Of a stretch of DNA of 64,000 nt, positions 1 through 13,200 are shown one piece after another; the stretch's first letter is position 1; every line of letters begins with the position of its first letter. The notes under the pieces were generated by a model. The model worked only from the letters and a program-made list of their open reading frames with translations, searched no databases and was not told where the DNA came from. This DNA comes from Diospyros lotus (taxonomy: Eukaryota > Streptophyta > Magnoliopsida > Ericales > Ebenaceae), in NCBI RefSeq assembly GCF_014633365.1, contig NC_068340.1:36356328-36420327 (forward strand). Direction: 5' to 3'. A program made the translations under genes and the position numbers.

Positions 1-540
1 ACACACATCATGACTACAACCATGCAACCTAGCGCGCACGCACGTATATATACATATACACACACAAACACACACACATATATATATACACACACGAAAG
101 TTCCATGATCGATCGTTGCCATGGAACCCAACAGGGGTCTTCCCAGTGGGTTAGCAAGTGGTGTCGACCTACCTCACGACCATTGCATAGAGAAAAAGAG
201 CGAGAGTGTGTGTGGGAGTTCAGTTAATGACGGTGGGTCGGTAACCATGGCTACTGTCCGTGTGTGTGTATATATATAGATATATACGCATGTGTTTGTG
301 TGTATATGGTGCATGAGAGAAAGAGAGAGGTGAGGTGACGATCGGGGGTGGTCAAACGAAATAGTGGGTTGCGGAGGTAAAATGAAAATTTTAAAATTAA
401 TAAAAAATTTGGCAATGTACAGGCACTGAAAAACAATTTTATGGGCTGCAGATAAAATTTCCTCTCTATAGCTTATTGTTTTGGCCATTTTACCCGTCCC
501 CATGCCTAAGGGGGTGTCCGGAAATTTAGAAAACATTATT
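1..540. repeat. Upstream low-complexity DNA
   Basis: Alternating CA/TA and GT runs occupy roughly 45-95 and 260-310. The open frames here translate only repeat-like sequence (runs of THT, YIYI) and show no domain. No gene is supported. Confidence 0.6.
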
Positions 541-1237
541 ATTTAACAGCCCTCCCAACACTAATAATGTAATTATTGGGGGCATAAATTATCGACCAAG
601 CAATTTATGATTTTGTTACTTTTTGGATTGTAATTCTAAGTAGTTACAAAGTGTGTAAAAAATGTGAACTGATTTGATTCTTTGAATTTAGAGGTGTGCG
701 GTTGGCGCATTCAAAAAAGTATTAAGTCAAATTATTATTATTATTATTATGGATGATAATATAACAGCTGAGGGTATCCCTGTAATTACATCTCCATTGG
801 AGACAAAACCCAGAACTTCCTCTTCGTGGAAGGAAAATAGGGAAAACCCAAACTGCAGTGTTTTATTAATGTTTAAAATGGGCATAAAATAATGACTACG
901 ACCAGTTCAAATCCCTTTTTTAAGGCAGCACCCCCCCCCCCCGGTTTCCAAACGCTGTCTTAACTCATAAGTATGTACAGACGGACACAGTCACACACGC
1001 ACATATGTAATATATACATGTACATGTATGTATTCGTTTTTGTTTTCCCTGTTATTATTATTATTATTATCTCAGCTCACCCACCCACCCACCACCACCC
1101 TTCTCGCTCCTTTGACTTCTCTCTCATCGGAGTTCTTTTTTCTCATCACCAGAGAGATATTTTCCTCCCCTTTCTTGTTCAAAAGATTTAGGGTTTATAT
1201 AAATCTATGTATGTAATAATATAGGTTTTAGCTTGAG
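541..1237 (+). promoter_or_regulatory. 5-prime flank and leader of the RING gene
   Basis: The stretch holds short TTA repeats (about 734-749 and 1052-1070), a poly-C run near 931-942 and a pyrimidine-rich CT segment at about 1080-1180, common in plant 5-prime leaders. A TATATAAAT-like string lies at about 1195-1204, only some 35 bases before the ATG, so it may be leader rather than core promoter. The transcription start cannot be placed by eye. Confidence 0.35.
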
Positions 1238-4200
1238 ATGGAGTCTTCGAGTGGTGCCGATTCCGGGAGTGGCGATGGAAATTCGAGAAGGTTCGGTTTA
1301 CAATTACCGGCGTTGAGCTACTTGCAGGCGCCGCTGATGACTCTACTGGAATATTCCGGCATTTTCAGGGCGACGCCGGAGGGCCGCCGCGAGGGAGAGG
1401 GCTTGCTGGCCGATGGCGGCGACGGCCGGCTCCGACGCCACCTGAGCGGCTCCGGTGCGGCGAGCGGCAGCGGGGAGGTGTCGATAAGGATAATTGGCAG
1501 AGAGGAGCAGGACGGCGGTGGATTCGACGGGAGCGAGGAGGATGTCGGGCAGATTGCCGGCGTGGCGGGGCCGAGGTTGGACAGGGAAAATGGGAGGGAA
1601 GGTGTTGGGGACGGAGAGAGGATTTCGCCGGGGGAATCTTCTTCGGCGCCTGAAGACGGCGGAGATGGGGCTGGTGGCGGTGGTAATAGGGAGTCGTCGT
1701 ACCAGAGGTATGATATACAGCAAGTGGCAAGATGGGTGGAGCAGGTTCTTCCGTTTTCTCTGCTCTTGTTGGTGGTCTTCATTCGCCAGCACTTACAAGG
1801 TATTTGTTATTTGCCTGAGACTATGCTTGTTTCTTGTTCCATTGTTCCTTCTTGGAATAATTTGATACGGAAAATTGCTTAACATGAATGCTGCTCAATT
1901 GTTCAATCTAGGAATTATGTTGTTGGAAAAAGTAATATTATTACTGATTAATTGTGCAATCTCGGGATTGTGTACGTGCCGTTTTTGCACAATGATAGCT
2001 GGAGTTGATATATGTACGGATGAATAGGCAATACGTAAGCGTTAAGTTAGGTGCTGATGTTTTGGCTGTTTGAACCGAAATTAGGGAGCTGGTTGTCTAG
2101 CTTGACTCTAAATAAAGGAAAGTTTCAACTCTGTATATTTCTTAAAGCACAGGTTATAATATGATTAGTGTGCAATGCATATCTTGCTTGTGTGGGTGCT
2201 CAGCAAGAAGTTTAGCTTGAACTAAACTTGAAGGATGATCAGGGTCTAGGCTAGTTGAAATTGAATTGTGGCCATTGGCTGAGGTCAATCGGAGCTGGAT
2301 TAGGTATTTGTTGGTCTTAATCACATTAAGTTTGAGAAAAACAAATAGTCTAGGCGGTATAACCTAAATAGCAGTTAGGGATATACTAAATATTTGCTTC
2401 TACAGTTTTGCACACCAGGTACAAGATTAGTTGTCTTCTCCTGAGCAAGGGTTCAGGTTTAATTAGCTTGAGTGGAAAGGCTGTTTTCAGCGTTGCGGTC
2501 CTTGCAACTAGATTAACGTTTAAGATTTTATTATATGATTGTAGGGGACTTTTACTGAAGAGTTAAAGGAATGGAACATATATACTGAAACTGACTCCAA
2601 GAGAAATACTTTGAAAGTTAGGAAGTGATTATGGGAATGATTGCTGTAAGGTGAATGCTTAGAGATAGTGCTATAGGTTCTTTGTTGGAGGGCTTCAAGG
2701 ATTTAAAACACAAGTTAGGAAGTGAATTAGAGTCTTTGAAAGTTTAACATCTAATAACCAATTTGTATAGCTAGTGCATGATAAATAGAACCCAGGGCAC
2801 CAATTGTAAATTAATCTTGAGAGCAACAATTCCACCAAGGTGCCTATGTATACAGTATACACATGCCTGCTAAAAGTTTTACATGATTTATGTCTATTCC
2901 CCCTAATTGGATAAATAAAGATGTGGAATACAAGAAATACACTACAAAAACAAGAGGAGTCATAAGCCTCAACCCCACTAGATGGGGTTGGTTGGTGCGA
3001 TTAAAGCTTATCTAGATTTTTTTAGATGCCACTCACTAGAGTCTATAAATACACTCTATATAAGTACACCTATGGTGAGTGGCAACTGCCACCATATGAT
3101 TACGAAGTTGGGCCATTTGATTAAGGTTTGATTACTAGTGGAGTTAGTGTGATGCCAATTGTGTTGTGTAAGTTCCTTATATGATGGAAGGGAGGGGGGG
3201 GGGGGGGGGAGAGCTTGAAAAATGTCCTGCTCATGTGATTGGAATTAGTTTAGATAAAACTTAGTTGTCTGTGAAACTATCTTATAATCGAAACTTTAAA
3301 GTCTTTCTAGGTAGATTTTCTATTAAGATGTTGGAGCCATTTATAAGTGTCAGTGTTTCACGTATCAGAATTTGGAGTGGGAAAAACAAAAAATATTTAT
3401 CATTAATGAAAGATGGTGTTTTAAAATCAATAGTTAGACAGGAGAAGAATGATGGGTAGTTAATTGGTGCACTGTAAAATCGAGTAAAATTATTTTAGGA
3501 TAATTTTTGGTGAACTACCATGTTTGCCAAATATGAATTTGTACAATTTGATGATTGTAATGACCAGGTTGAGATTAAAATGAGAGAACAGTTTGGTCTT
3601 AACATGCATGCCATGGTAGGGGATGTAAAACAAATCTATTATCATTGTGATTGGTACTATATAGGCCCATTACTTTGATATTGTCTTAATTTTACCAATA
3701 TCAGAACCTTAACTTAGGCGTTCATAAAATTGATTCCGCTTTGAATGATGCTATCTTTTTGTATCTGATTAATGAATAATTAATATGTCAGACCCTGCCC
3801 TTCCAAGACCCGAACCCACAACCCTTCTATGGGAAATCACAAGGAACTCAAGACTTATTTATTTCACAAATATATTTTTCCTTGTTAATTACTTTTTGAT
3901 TAGCTGTGCTGGAAGTTGCCCAGTTATAAAGAAAACCCATTAAGTTGAACTCATTCTGTTAGGTCCATCACGCAACTCAAACCAAGTGACTTGGACCATT
4001 TTCTATTTAGTTTTCATGACTAATCATTCAGATTGGAACTCCCTGTTACTTATTTAAGTCCTTTGAATTGAGTATCAATCTCATTTATAAGTCAAATTTC
4101 CTTTGTTCAGTTTCTGTGACTAACAGACAGTTTCACTCGCTGTTGGAAACCTGTTGGCAATACACCTTAAGTTGTGAACCAGTAGAGTTGCTTCCCTCTG

Positions 4201-7200
4201 TATTTAATTTTAGATGACAGATTGTTGACAGTGTCTCTGCCAATCAGCTGTTTTACACCATTCACAGCAATCTAGTCAACAATTTCTGATGGGACGGTCA
4301 ACCAAAAGAAGTCTTGTTCTCTGCTTCTTGCTTCCTAGTCACTGACTGTTGATAGTCTCTCTGGAAGACTGGAACTATTGACAGTTTTACCATTCAACAA
4401 TTCTGTCGAATATCTTATCTAACTGCCAATTATTTTAAAGGTGTTGTCAGCAGTTCGTCATGAATTGTCAACTGTTTTGTCACAAGGGTGGACTGGTTCC
4501 GGCTCTTTTCATCAGTTTCATTGCTATTTGAGTTACTGAGGCTTTATAGGTGTCAGAGATCTAGATTTGACCTAGGGTTTTTAGTGGAAATTGGAAGAAA
4601 TTGAGGAAGAGAGAATAGAAAGGAAGAGAGAAATCAGATGAACAGAGAATAAGATCAGAAAGGACAGAGGGAAGATAGAAAGGAGAAGGAGAAAACAGAG
4701 AGAGATTCAGGAGAGAATTGAAGAGAGAGATGACTTGAATTCTGACATTACTCAATGAAGAATTAATTGAAAAAAGAGGTTATCTCAGCTTCATTGATAG
4801 ACTTTGATTTATACAAGATTAGGAGATAGGAATCCTACCTATTGTACAAGTCTAACTTATCTAAATTACAAAACATAATTAGTTTAAACTTATAGATAAT
4901 CTGAAAACAAAATAAGCTAAATAAAAGGAGAGATATTAGGCCTTATCTTTAGCTTTGAGAATTCCAAAACTTTAGGAGTTTTATCTTGATTTTTCTTGAG
5001 GATAAATCTTCTGAATTTAGTTTAATTATCCACACTCCCCCTCAAGCTTGGGCTGAAAAATGTTGTTCAAACCAAGCTTGGAGCTCATTCCATCAAAAAT
5101 TCTTCTCAGTAGAGCTTTAGTTAGTATATCAACAACTTGATTTGTAGTGGGAGTATATACCGGCTGAAACATTCCTTCTTCCAACTTTTCTTTAATAAAA
5201 TGCTGGTTTATTTCAACATGTTTTGTCCAATCATGATGGACCGGGTTCTTTGCAATACTAATTGCAGATTGATTATCACATAGAACTTGAACTGGTTTAG
5301 GGATAGCCACTTGAAGTTCTTGAAATAATCTCCTCAACCATATTCCTTCACAAAACCTTTGAGCCATAGCTCGAAATTCAACCTCTGCACTACTTCTTGC
5401 GACCACGGACTGTTTTTTGCTACACCAAGTAACTAAATTCCTCCAAACAAAAGAACAATAGCCAGATGTTGACCTTCTATCACAAACAGAACCAGCCCAA
5501 TCAGCATCACTATACACTTCTATTCCTCAATTATTTGTTTTCCGGAACATCAAGCCTTTGCCCGGAGTCAATTTTAGAAACTTTAAGATGCGATAGACAG
5601 CATTCATATGTACTTCTCTAGGATCATTCATAAATTGGCTAACACAACTTACTGAGAAGTTTATATCAGGCCACGTGTGGGATAAGTATATTAACTTTCC
5701 TACCAATCTTTGATACTTCCCTTGTCAACTGGTGCATTTTCCTTACCTAGATCTAACTTTGTAGTTGGATCCATAGGTGAATCAGCCAGTTTGCAACCCA
5801 ACATTCCAGTTTCTTTTAGAAGGTCTAGAGTATACTTTCTTTGGAATACAGAGATACCTTCTTTTGATCTTGCAACCTCCATACCCAAGAAGTACCTTAG
5901 ATTTCCGAGATCCTTAATTTCAAATTCCTTTGCAAGCATGCCCTTGAGCTTATTTATTTCCAGCTGGTTATCTCCTATAACAATAATATCATCCACATAT
6001 ATTATAAGAATGGATAATTTACCTCCCATTGTATGTTTGATAAACAGTGTGTGATCAGCTTGACTTTGATTGTACTCTTGTTGTTTGACTGCCTTTGTAA
6101 ATCTCTCAAACCAAGCTCTAGGTGATTGTTTGAGTTTGCATACCTTGTTTCTCGTATGATTGGATTCAAAGCCATGAGGAATTTCCATGTAGACTTCTTC
6201 TTCTAGAGTTCCATTTAAAAATGCATTCTTCATATCTAGTTGGTGAAGAGACCAATCTAAATTTGCAGCTAGAGACAATAGGATTCGGATGGTATTTAAC
6301 TTTGCCACGAGAGCAAACATCTCTTGGTAATCAATACCATAGGATTGAGTAAACCCATTTGCTACTAGCCGAGCTTTGAATCGGTCAATTTGCCCATTTT
6401 CCTTGTACTTTACTATAAAAATTCACTTGTAGCCGACAAGTTGTTTTCTAGGAGGTAGAGAGATTATCTCCCATGTTCCATTTTTCTCCTAGGCATTCAT
6501 TTCATCAAGAACAACCTGTTTCCACTTTGGCTGTTGGAAGGCTTCTGTAATTGTATTTGGCACCTGCACCTTATTCAAATTTGATAAAAACACACAAAAC
6601 TTTGAAGATAGATCCTTGTAGGATATATAGTTGTGTATTGGATGCTGAGTGCAAGATCTTACGTCCTTCCGTAAGGCAATAGACCAATCAGTCTCATCAG
6701 TGGCTGCACTATCTAAACTGTCCCCAAGATGATTACCACTGTCACTGTCACTTAGAGAGGAATTGGGGCTAGTTTCTTGGTTAGGCCGATTGCAGGATTG
6801 GTGCTCTTTTTCCTGTTGGGACTTCCTCCGAGAGTAGACCTAAAATTCTTTGGTGGTAGGAGGTTGAGGACTAAGGAAATTTTCAAGAGGATCTGGATGT
6901 ATGGGTGCAGCAGATTGCTAAGTTTGCTGCTGCATAGGCTGTTGCTGCATAGGAATAGGGGGAGTTGCATAGGAAGAGTTTCCCAAAACTAATATTCTTG
7001 AGAATTATAGGAATGGTTCTCCCCCTGAATATCAGTTTTGGGATAATAAGATTGATGTTCAAAAAAGGTTACATCCATGGAGTTAAAAATTCGTTTATGC
7101 TCGGGAGAGTAGCACTTGTAACCTTTTTGATGAGGAGAATAGCCAATGAAGATGCATTTAAGAGATTTAGGGTCAGTTTGCTTCGGAATTGCTGGTGTAT

Positions 7201-10200
7201 ATGCACAAAAACAGTATATCCAAAGATTTTAAGTGGGATATGAGACAGCAGCCGAGTGTGAGGATAGGATTTGAGAAGGATTTGGCTCGGAGTATGATGA
7301 TTTAGAGTTCGAGAGGGTAACCGGTTAATGAGATAAGTGGCTGTGAGAATAGCTTCACCCCAAAAATGTTTAGGGACATTTGTAGAAAATAGCAAAGAAC
7401 GAGCCACTTCTAAGATATGCCGGTTTTTCCTTTCCGCTACACCGTTTTGTTGGGGTGTATCCACACAAGAACTTTGATATATAATGCCATTGTTTGAAAG
7501 ATAGGAACCAAGGATTGAAGAAAAATATTCCTTGGCATTATCAATTGTGAGGATTTGAATTTTGGTATTAAATTGTCTTTCCACCATAGAATGAAACAAT
7601 TGAAAAATGGAACCAACTTCTGATTTTTCTTTCATAAGAAATACCCATGTAAGCCAAGTATGATCATCAATAAATGAAACAAACCAACGGAACCAGTTAT
7701 GTTTTTAACCCTGGAAGGTCCCCATACATCACTATGGATCATAGAAAAAGGATGTGAAGGAGAATAACTTTGACTAGGTTAATTATTTCTCACATAATTA
7801 GAGTATTGACAGATTTCACAATGCATTTTCTGTGAATTTTGACTCTCAAACAATGCTGGAAATAATTTCCTAAGGTAAACAAAGTTTGGATGTCCTAATC
7901 TATAATGCTATAACATAATTGTATCATTGTGAGTGGTGGTGGAATTGGAGAAACAAACTGAAGGAATGATCGAAGAGGTGTTGTACTGAACTAGGTTATC
8001 TTCGAAGTTGATCTTAGCAAGGAGATAGAGCCTCAATCCTTCTTCAGCACTGCCAATCATCTTCCTCGAAGTCCGCTCCTGAAATTCACATACATTCTTT
8101 GATAATTTGGCAATACAATCTAAATTAGATGTTAGTTTACTGATAGACAATAGATTGCAATCTAGATTAGGTACTAAGAGAACCGATTTCAACACAATAT
8201 CCTTGGAGATAGTAACAGTTCCGGTTCCCACAACTTTTGATAGAGAGCCATCGGCCACCCTAACAGTCTAGTTCTTGTCACATGGCTGAAAATCAGATAA
8301 CAAATTGATTTTTTCCGTCATATGATCTGAGGCCCCTGAATCAATCAGTCAAACAGTAGATAAATCTCTTTTAGTGACAAACGCATGTAAGAAAGTACCT
8401 TTATGGGCTATGGATCCAGATGCTATGGTTGAGGGCTGATTAGGTTGAGTATTCTCAAACATGGACTTCAGCCACTCCATTTGTTCCTTGCTGAATGGTG
8501 TTGGTGCTGCAACTGTAGTGGTCTCTTCTATGGACACTAGGTTGCCCTTACCCCTTCTCTCATGAGCTGGCTTCCAATCAACTGGTTTTCCATGTATCTC
8601 CCAACAAGTATCCTTGGTGTGTCCTGCTTTGTGGCAGTGATCACACCATGGTCGTCCCTTCCTTGGTTTGAAATTCTGTGATGATGTGCATCTGGTTACG
8701 AAGGCTGAGTGTTCCAAATTTGATGCTGTTGGCTTAAGCATGATTTTCAGCCGGCTTTCTTCCCTTCGAACCTCGGAAAAAGCCTCTCGGAGACTGAGGA
8801 GTGGTTTTGTACCGAGTATCCTTCCTCTAACACCATCTAGATTCTTATTCAAGCCCATTAAGAACTTATACAACCTCTTTTGTTCAACAATCTTCTTATA
8901 TTTTGTAGAATCTTCTTTGCACTTCCATTCAATGTTATCAAACTTATCTAGTTGCAGCCAATATTTATTCAAAGAATTGAAATATTGAGTCACATGTGAT
9001 TCACCTTGTTTGAGATCATCAAGCAAGCTTTCAATCTCAAACAGTTCAGAGGTGTTTTCAACATGTGAGTAAGCCTCTCTAGTAGCCTCCCAAATCTCTT
9101 GGGCTGTATCATATAACAGAAAATTTTCTCCTATATCATTGACCATAGAATTAATGAGCCAAGACATTACCATATTATTCTGGGCTTGCCAACTCCGATA
9201 TGTAGAATCTTCCTCTGCTGGCTTGGTTGATGCCCCGGTCAAGTAATCATCCTTTCCTTTCCCTCATATGAACATCAAGACGGATTCAGACCATTGTAGG
9301 TGATTTTGCCCATTCAATTTATGTCCAGTAACAGTGAACATATTATTGCCAATGGGGCCTTGATTGTTAGCGGGTAAAGGAACGATTTCTGATGGCTGAG
9401 TACTCTTGCCGGCCATGTTGATAAGAAGGATAGAGATGAACTGGAAATTGAGGACACGCTTTGGAAGAAAGAACGGAAGGAGGATTATCGGGAGATTCTT
9501 TGGCCAAATGGTGGCTCTGATGCCATGAAGAATTAATTGAAAAAATAGGTTATCTCAGCTTCATTGATAGACCTTGATTTATACAAGATTAGGAGATAGG
9601 AATCCTACCTATTGTACAAGTCTAACGTATCTAAATTACAAAACATAATTAGCTTAAATTTATAGATAATCTGAAAACAAAATAAGCTAAATAAAAGGAG
9701 AGATATTATGCCTTATCTTCAGCTTTGAGAATTCTGAAACTTTAGGAGTTTTATCTTGATTTTTCTTGAGGATAAATCTTCTGAATTTAGTTTAATTATC
9801 CACACTCAATATTCTCCAAAAGATCATCTCAAGTGGCTTATATGGCCACTCTTTCAGTTATAATTTGTAACTATTACAACTGTCCATTCTAAAACAGAAT
9901 GCAACTGAAAAAATCCAAGTTGTAACAGAAAAATACCAAGCAGTAACTGCAGCAAGCTTTAATGACCATTATACCTTAGGGTCGTGACTATCCCCTCTCC
10001 TTAAAATATTGCTTGTCCCCAAGAAATCATAGTAACTGACCACTATTTTTTTAATCCAATCCTTGCTTTCACCATCTAATTCATTCTTCTTAGATCGTTC
10101 CTTCGTCTTCTCTTGTTCCTTCCTCTTTTCTTTTTCCTCTCTTTCTTTCTCCTTCTTGGCTTTTTACTCTTCTCTTTCTAAAGATCCACCAAGTAGCTTT

Positions 10201-13200
10201 TGAACATTCGCCTTTCCTCAGCCTCCAGCTTCTTTCTTTGGTCCAGGTACTCATTGAATGATTGCTCGCTCTTGTCATTGATGATTACTCGCATTGCTTG
10301 CTCCCAGTTGGATTCAACATTTACAAACTCTAATAGTGCTTTAAAGGCATCTGTTGCTTCCTACTTGCTAGCGTACATCAAAGGTTCATCTTCAACAAAT
10401 TTCTCCTCCAATGGTGTCGCAGTGACTTTTTCGGCAACTGCCATTCCTTTCTTGGCATCTTGATTGCATAGGAAGAGACGAGAATGCTCCACAGGTTTCT
10501 CAATGGCTAAAACACATTTCAGACTTCCATATTTAGATTTAAACCACTTGTAATGATTTTCTGGAGTCCACAAGTCCAAAATTCCTGGTCTAAGGACCTC
10601 ATCAGCCTTACAATCAGTTTCCTTGGAACCAATATAAGATTGTTCCGATCTGGATTGCCCAATCAGAACAACTTTGACTGCATGTGGAGCGTCAAAAACT
10701 CGATCCAGCTTAGAATAGATGCCAAAGGCATACATCTGATAGATGCATGAAAAATCTCTTCATCATGACTTTCATCTCTGACTTAATTTATAACTAGAAT
10801 ATCTAATGACTCAATGTTTTTTACCAATTCCGATTGTTCCTCAGCTTCTTGTAAGTAAGAAATGTAATGAACTAGATTCTCACCTCAATCTTTATTTACA
10901 TCAACGGAAGCAAATTGATTAAAATTACACATTTCAAGGGCTCTTACATACATATCATAGCATCAACTAATCAAATCTAACCAAACACCCCATCCAAGCC
11001 ACTGTCTATGCTCACCTCCAAAGATCTTTTCAGTCGGGAGAGCCTTGCACACATAGAACCTAAAGAAGGGAATAGCAACTGCCATAGCATCCATCCCCGA
11101 GCACCATTCTTCTCAAACCTGGAATGATGGTAAAACAAAGTGAGCCACAAGGCTCAGCAAGTATAACGAGAAACAATGCTAATATGGCTGAAGATATAAC
11201 CCCAAACCACCCGCACGCCATGTGCAAAACAAGCAACAATCCGCACCCCCGTGCCCAAGACATACACATGCACAGCATGAACCACAAGTCAAGCGGAAAC
11301 CGAATAAATAAACATGCACATAATGGTCCTTGAGGCCCACATAGAAGACACCAACACCCAAGTCTCTAACAAACCTGCCGCTGCCATGAATTGGCAAGCA
11401 TGAAACCACGAGCCAAATATAACCTCAGGTCATTACTTCCGCCTGAAACAGAATGATACTTCCGCATGTAATGTCAACCTCAGGTCGGTACTCTCGCCTG
11501 AAACATAACGGTCCTCCCGTCCGTGGTAATAACGCCAACTTCAGGTCGGTACTCCTGCCTGAAACAGTATGGATCTCCCGCCCGTGATAAGCCAACCTTA
11601 GGTCGGTACTTCTGCCTGAAACAGAATGAAACCTCCGTGTGCAAGCCAACCTCAGGTCGGTACTCTCGCCTGAAACAAAACGATCCTGTTCATGATAACA
11701 GCCTCAGATCTGTACTCCCGTCCGAAAGAGGTACCTCAAGAAAACAGAATAACCGCGCTCATAGAACCATGCAATGCAACACATAAAAATGCAATGCAAG
11801 CATAAACGTGATACAAGGCCCCCATAAAACTAGGCATCCGGCCATGCTTTACCCACATAGTAAAACACACTCGATGCAATGCTTGTGCAAGACACGCTTT
11901 AGACACCCTAAGATGCCTGTGCTCGAGCATTCATAGGATATGACCCCCCATTAATGCAGTTCCCAACCCTGACACGCACTGTTAACATCAACGAGCTTCA
12001 CACATAAAAACCCAAGAGCCACGACCAGCACACACACACCCATCTGGAACCTGACCCTATTAGGTGCGGCATCATTCCCAAGGAAATGGGGCTATACAAG
12101 GCCCTATGTTGGTTAACAAGAAATATTGCACCAATAATAAGAATGGTTGCCACGCGTAGTTACACAATTAATACGTGGAACCGAATAACAACAAGGGAGG
12201 GAATAAAATATGAATAACGGGACTTGTAGAGGAATTAAAGCTCGCGAAGAGAGGAATAGGAACTTGCCTTTAAATGGCCGATTTTCACCTTTCCCGCGCT
12301 CCCACTGTGAAGTAAAACGTTTAACAAAAAATCATAAGTTTACGGCCTATATTAATCAAATCTAACCGTATAAAATCCATAATTTAAATGTATAATACTT
12401 CTGATAATTTTATCCACTTACCTGGGCACTTTTCACGCCAAAACAATCCCAAAACCCCCTTATTTTGTCCATATTTTTCCTTTCTTCTTTTTCCTTTTCT
12501 TTTCTTTTCTTTTCCTTCTCCTTCTTCCCTGCGCTTGCACCTACGGCCACCCACCGCTACCTGGCTCCACCGGCTGTCATTGCTGGCCACACTGCCATCG
12601 CCGGCCCCGCAACTGCCGCGAGCCATCGTAGCCTGACACCACTGCTCCTTTAGCCACCGCTAGCACGCGCGTACAACACCGTCGTCCGCCATGGCTGCTG
12701 CTTTAGCCTCATCCAGCCATCAATGCCAGCCATCTGATCACCGCGACCCCTGTCGACTGCCTCCGCGTGTGCCACCGCTCCATCGCTGATCCGCAGCCCC
12801 ACTGCTACTCTGCTTTGCATCAGCCATGGTCACCCACAATCGCACCAGCACGCGGCTGTCGCCGCCTCACGCTGCAACCAGCCACCCTCGGCTATCTCCA
12901 TTTTCCGTCGCTCTCTCCCTCTCCCCTTGCTTCTCGATCTCTCGGCCCTAGCTCTCACGAGCTCTCTCTCCTCCTCCTCCTCTTTCTCTCTTCTCTGTTT
13001 TTATTTGAAAGAAAAGGTCACTGTATGATGCTTGGCCTCCAAGCACACGCACACACCCACACATATTTATATATATATATATTAATTTAATTTAATTTGG
13101 TTTAATTTATTTTTTATTATTATTACTATTATTATTATTATGATTATCATTATTTTTGTCATTATTATTAAGATTATTATTATTTATCTTCCTTAAATAC

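Larger units (their letters stand above)
4756..9804 (-). mobile_element. Ty1/copia LTR retrotransposon 1, full length, nested in A1
   Basis: LTRs of 279 bp (4756-5034 and 9526-9804) start TG, end CA, and are flanked by the 5 bp duplication CTCAA (4751-4755, 9805-9809). A primer-binding site matching initiator Met tRNA (TGGCATCAGAGCCA on the minus strand) abuts the right LTR. The polypurine tract (minus strand TGAGGGGGAG) abuts the left one. The order is gag, protease, integrase, RT, RNase H, which is the Ty1/copia order. I counted 9 differences between the LTRs (3.2%), so the insertion is fairly recent. Several stops and gaps break the polyprotein, so it is not autonomous now. It sits inside the 3-prime LTR of A1. 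Confidence 0.93.

Noticed and set aside
174..536. 120-residue open frame on the minus strand at the window start
   Set aside because: Much of it is translated microsatellite (HTHT, YIYIY). No domain, no partner exon.
1318..1865. Several overlapping frames opposite and beside exon 1 of the RING gene
   Set aside because: Shadows of a G+C-rich coding exon; Pro/Arg/Ser-rich and without domain.
11425..11649. Repetitive protein frame across the B1 tandem array
   Set aside because: It is a translation of the DNA repeat, and relatives do not keep the frame.
11421..11735. Regular repeats considered as a CRISPR array
   Set aside because: Units are degenerate, spacing is irregular, the repeat lies inside a plant LTR, and this is a eukaryotic nuclear sequence.
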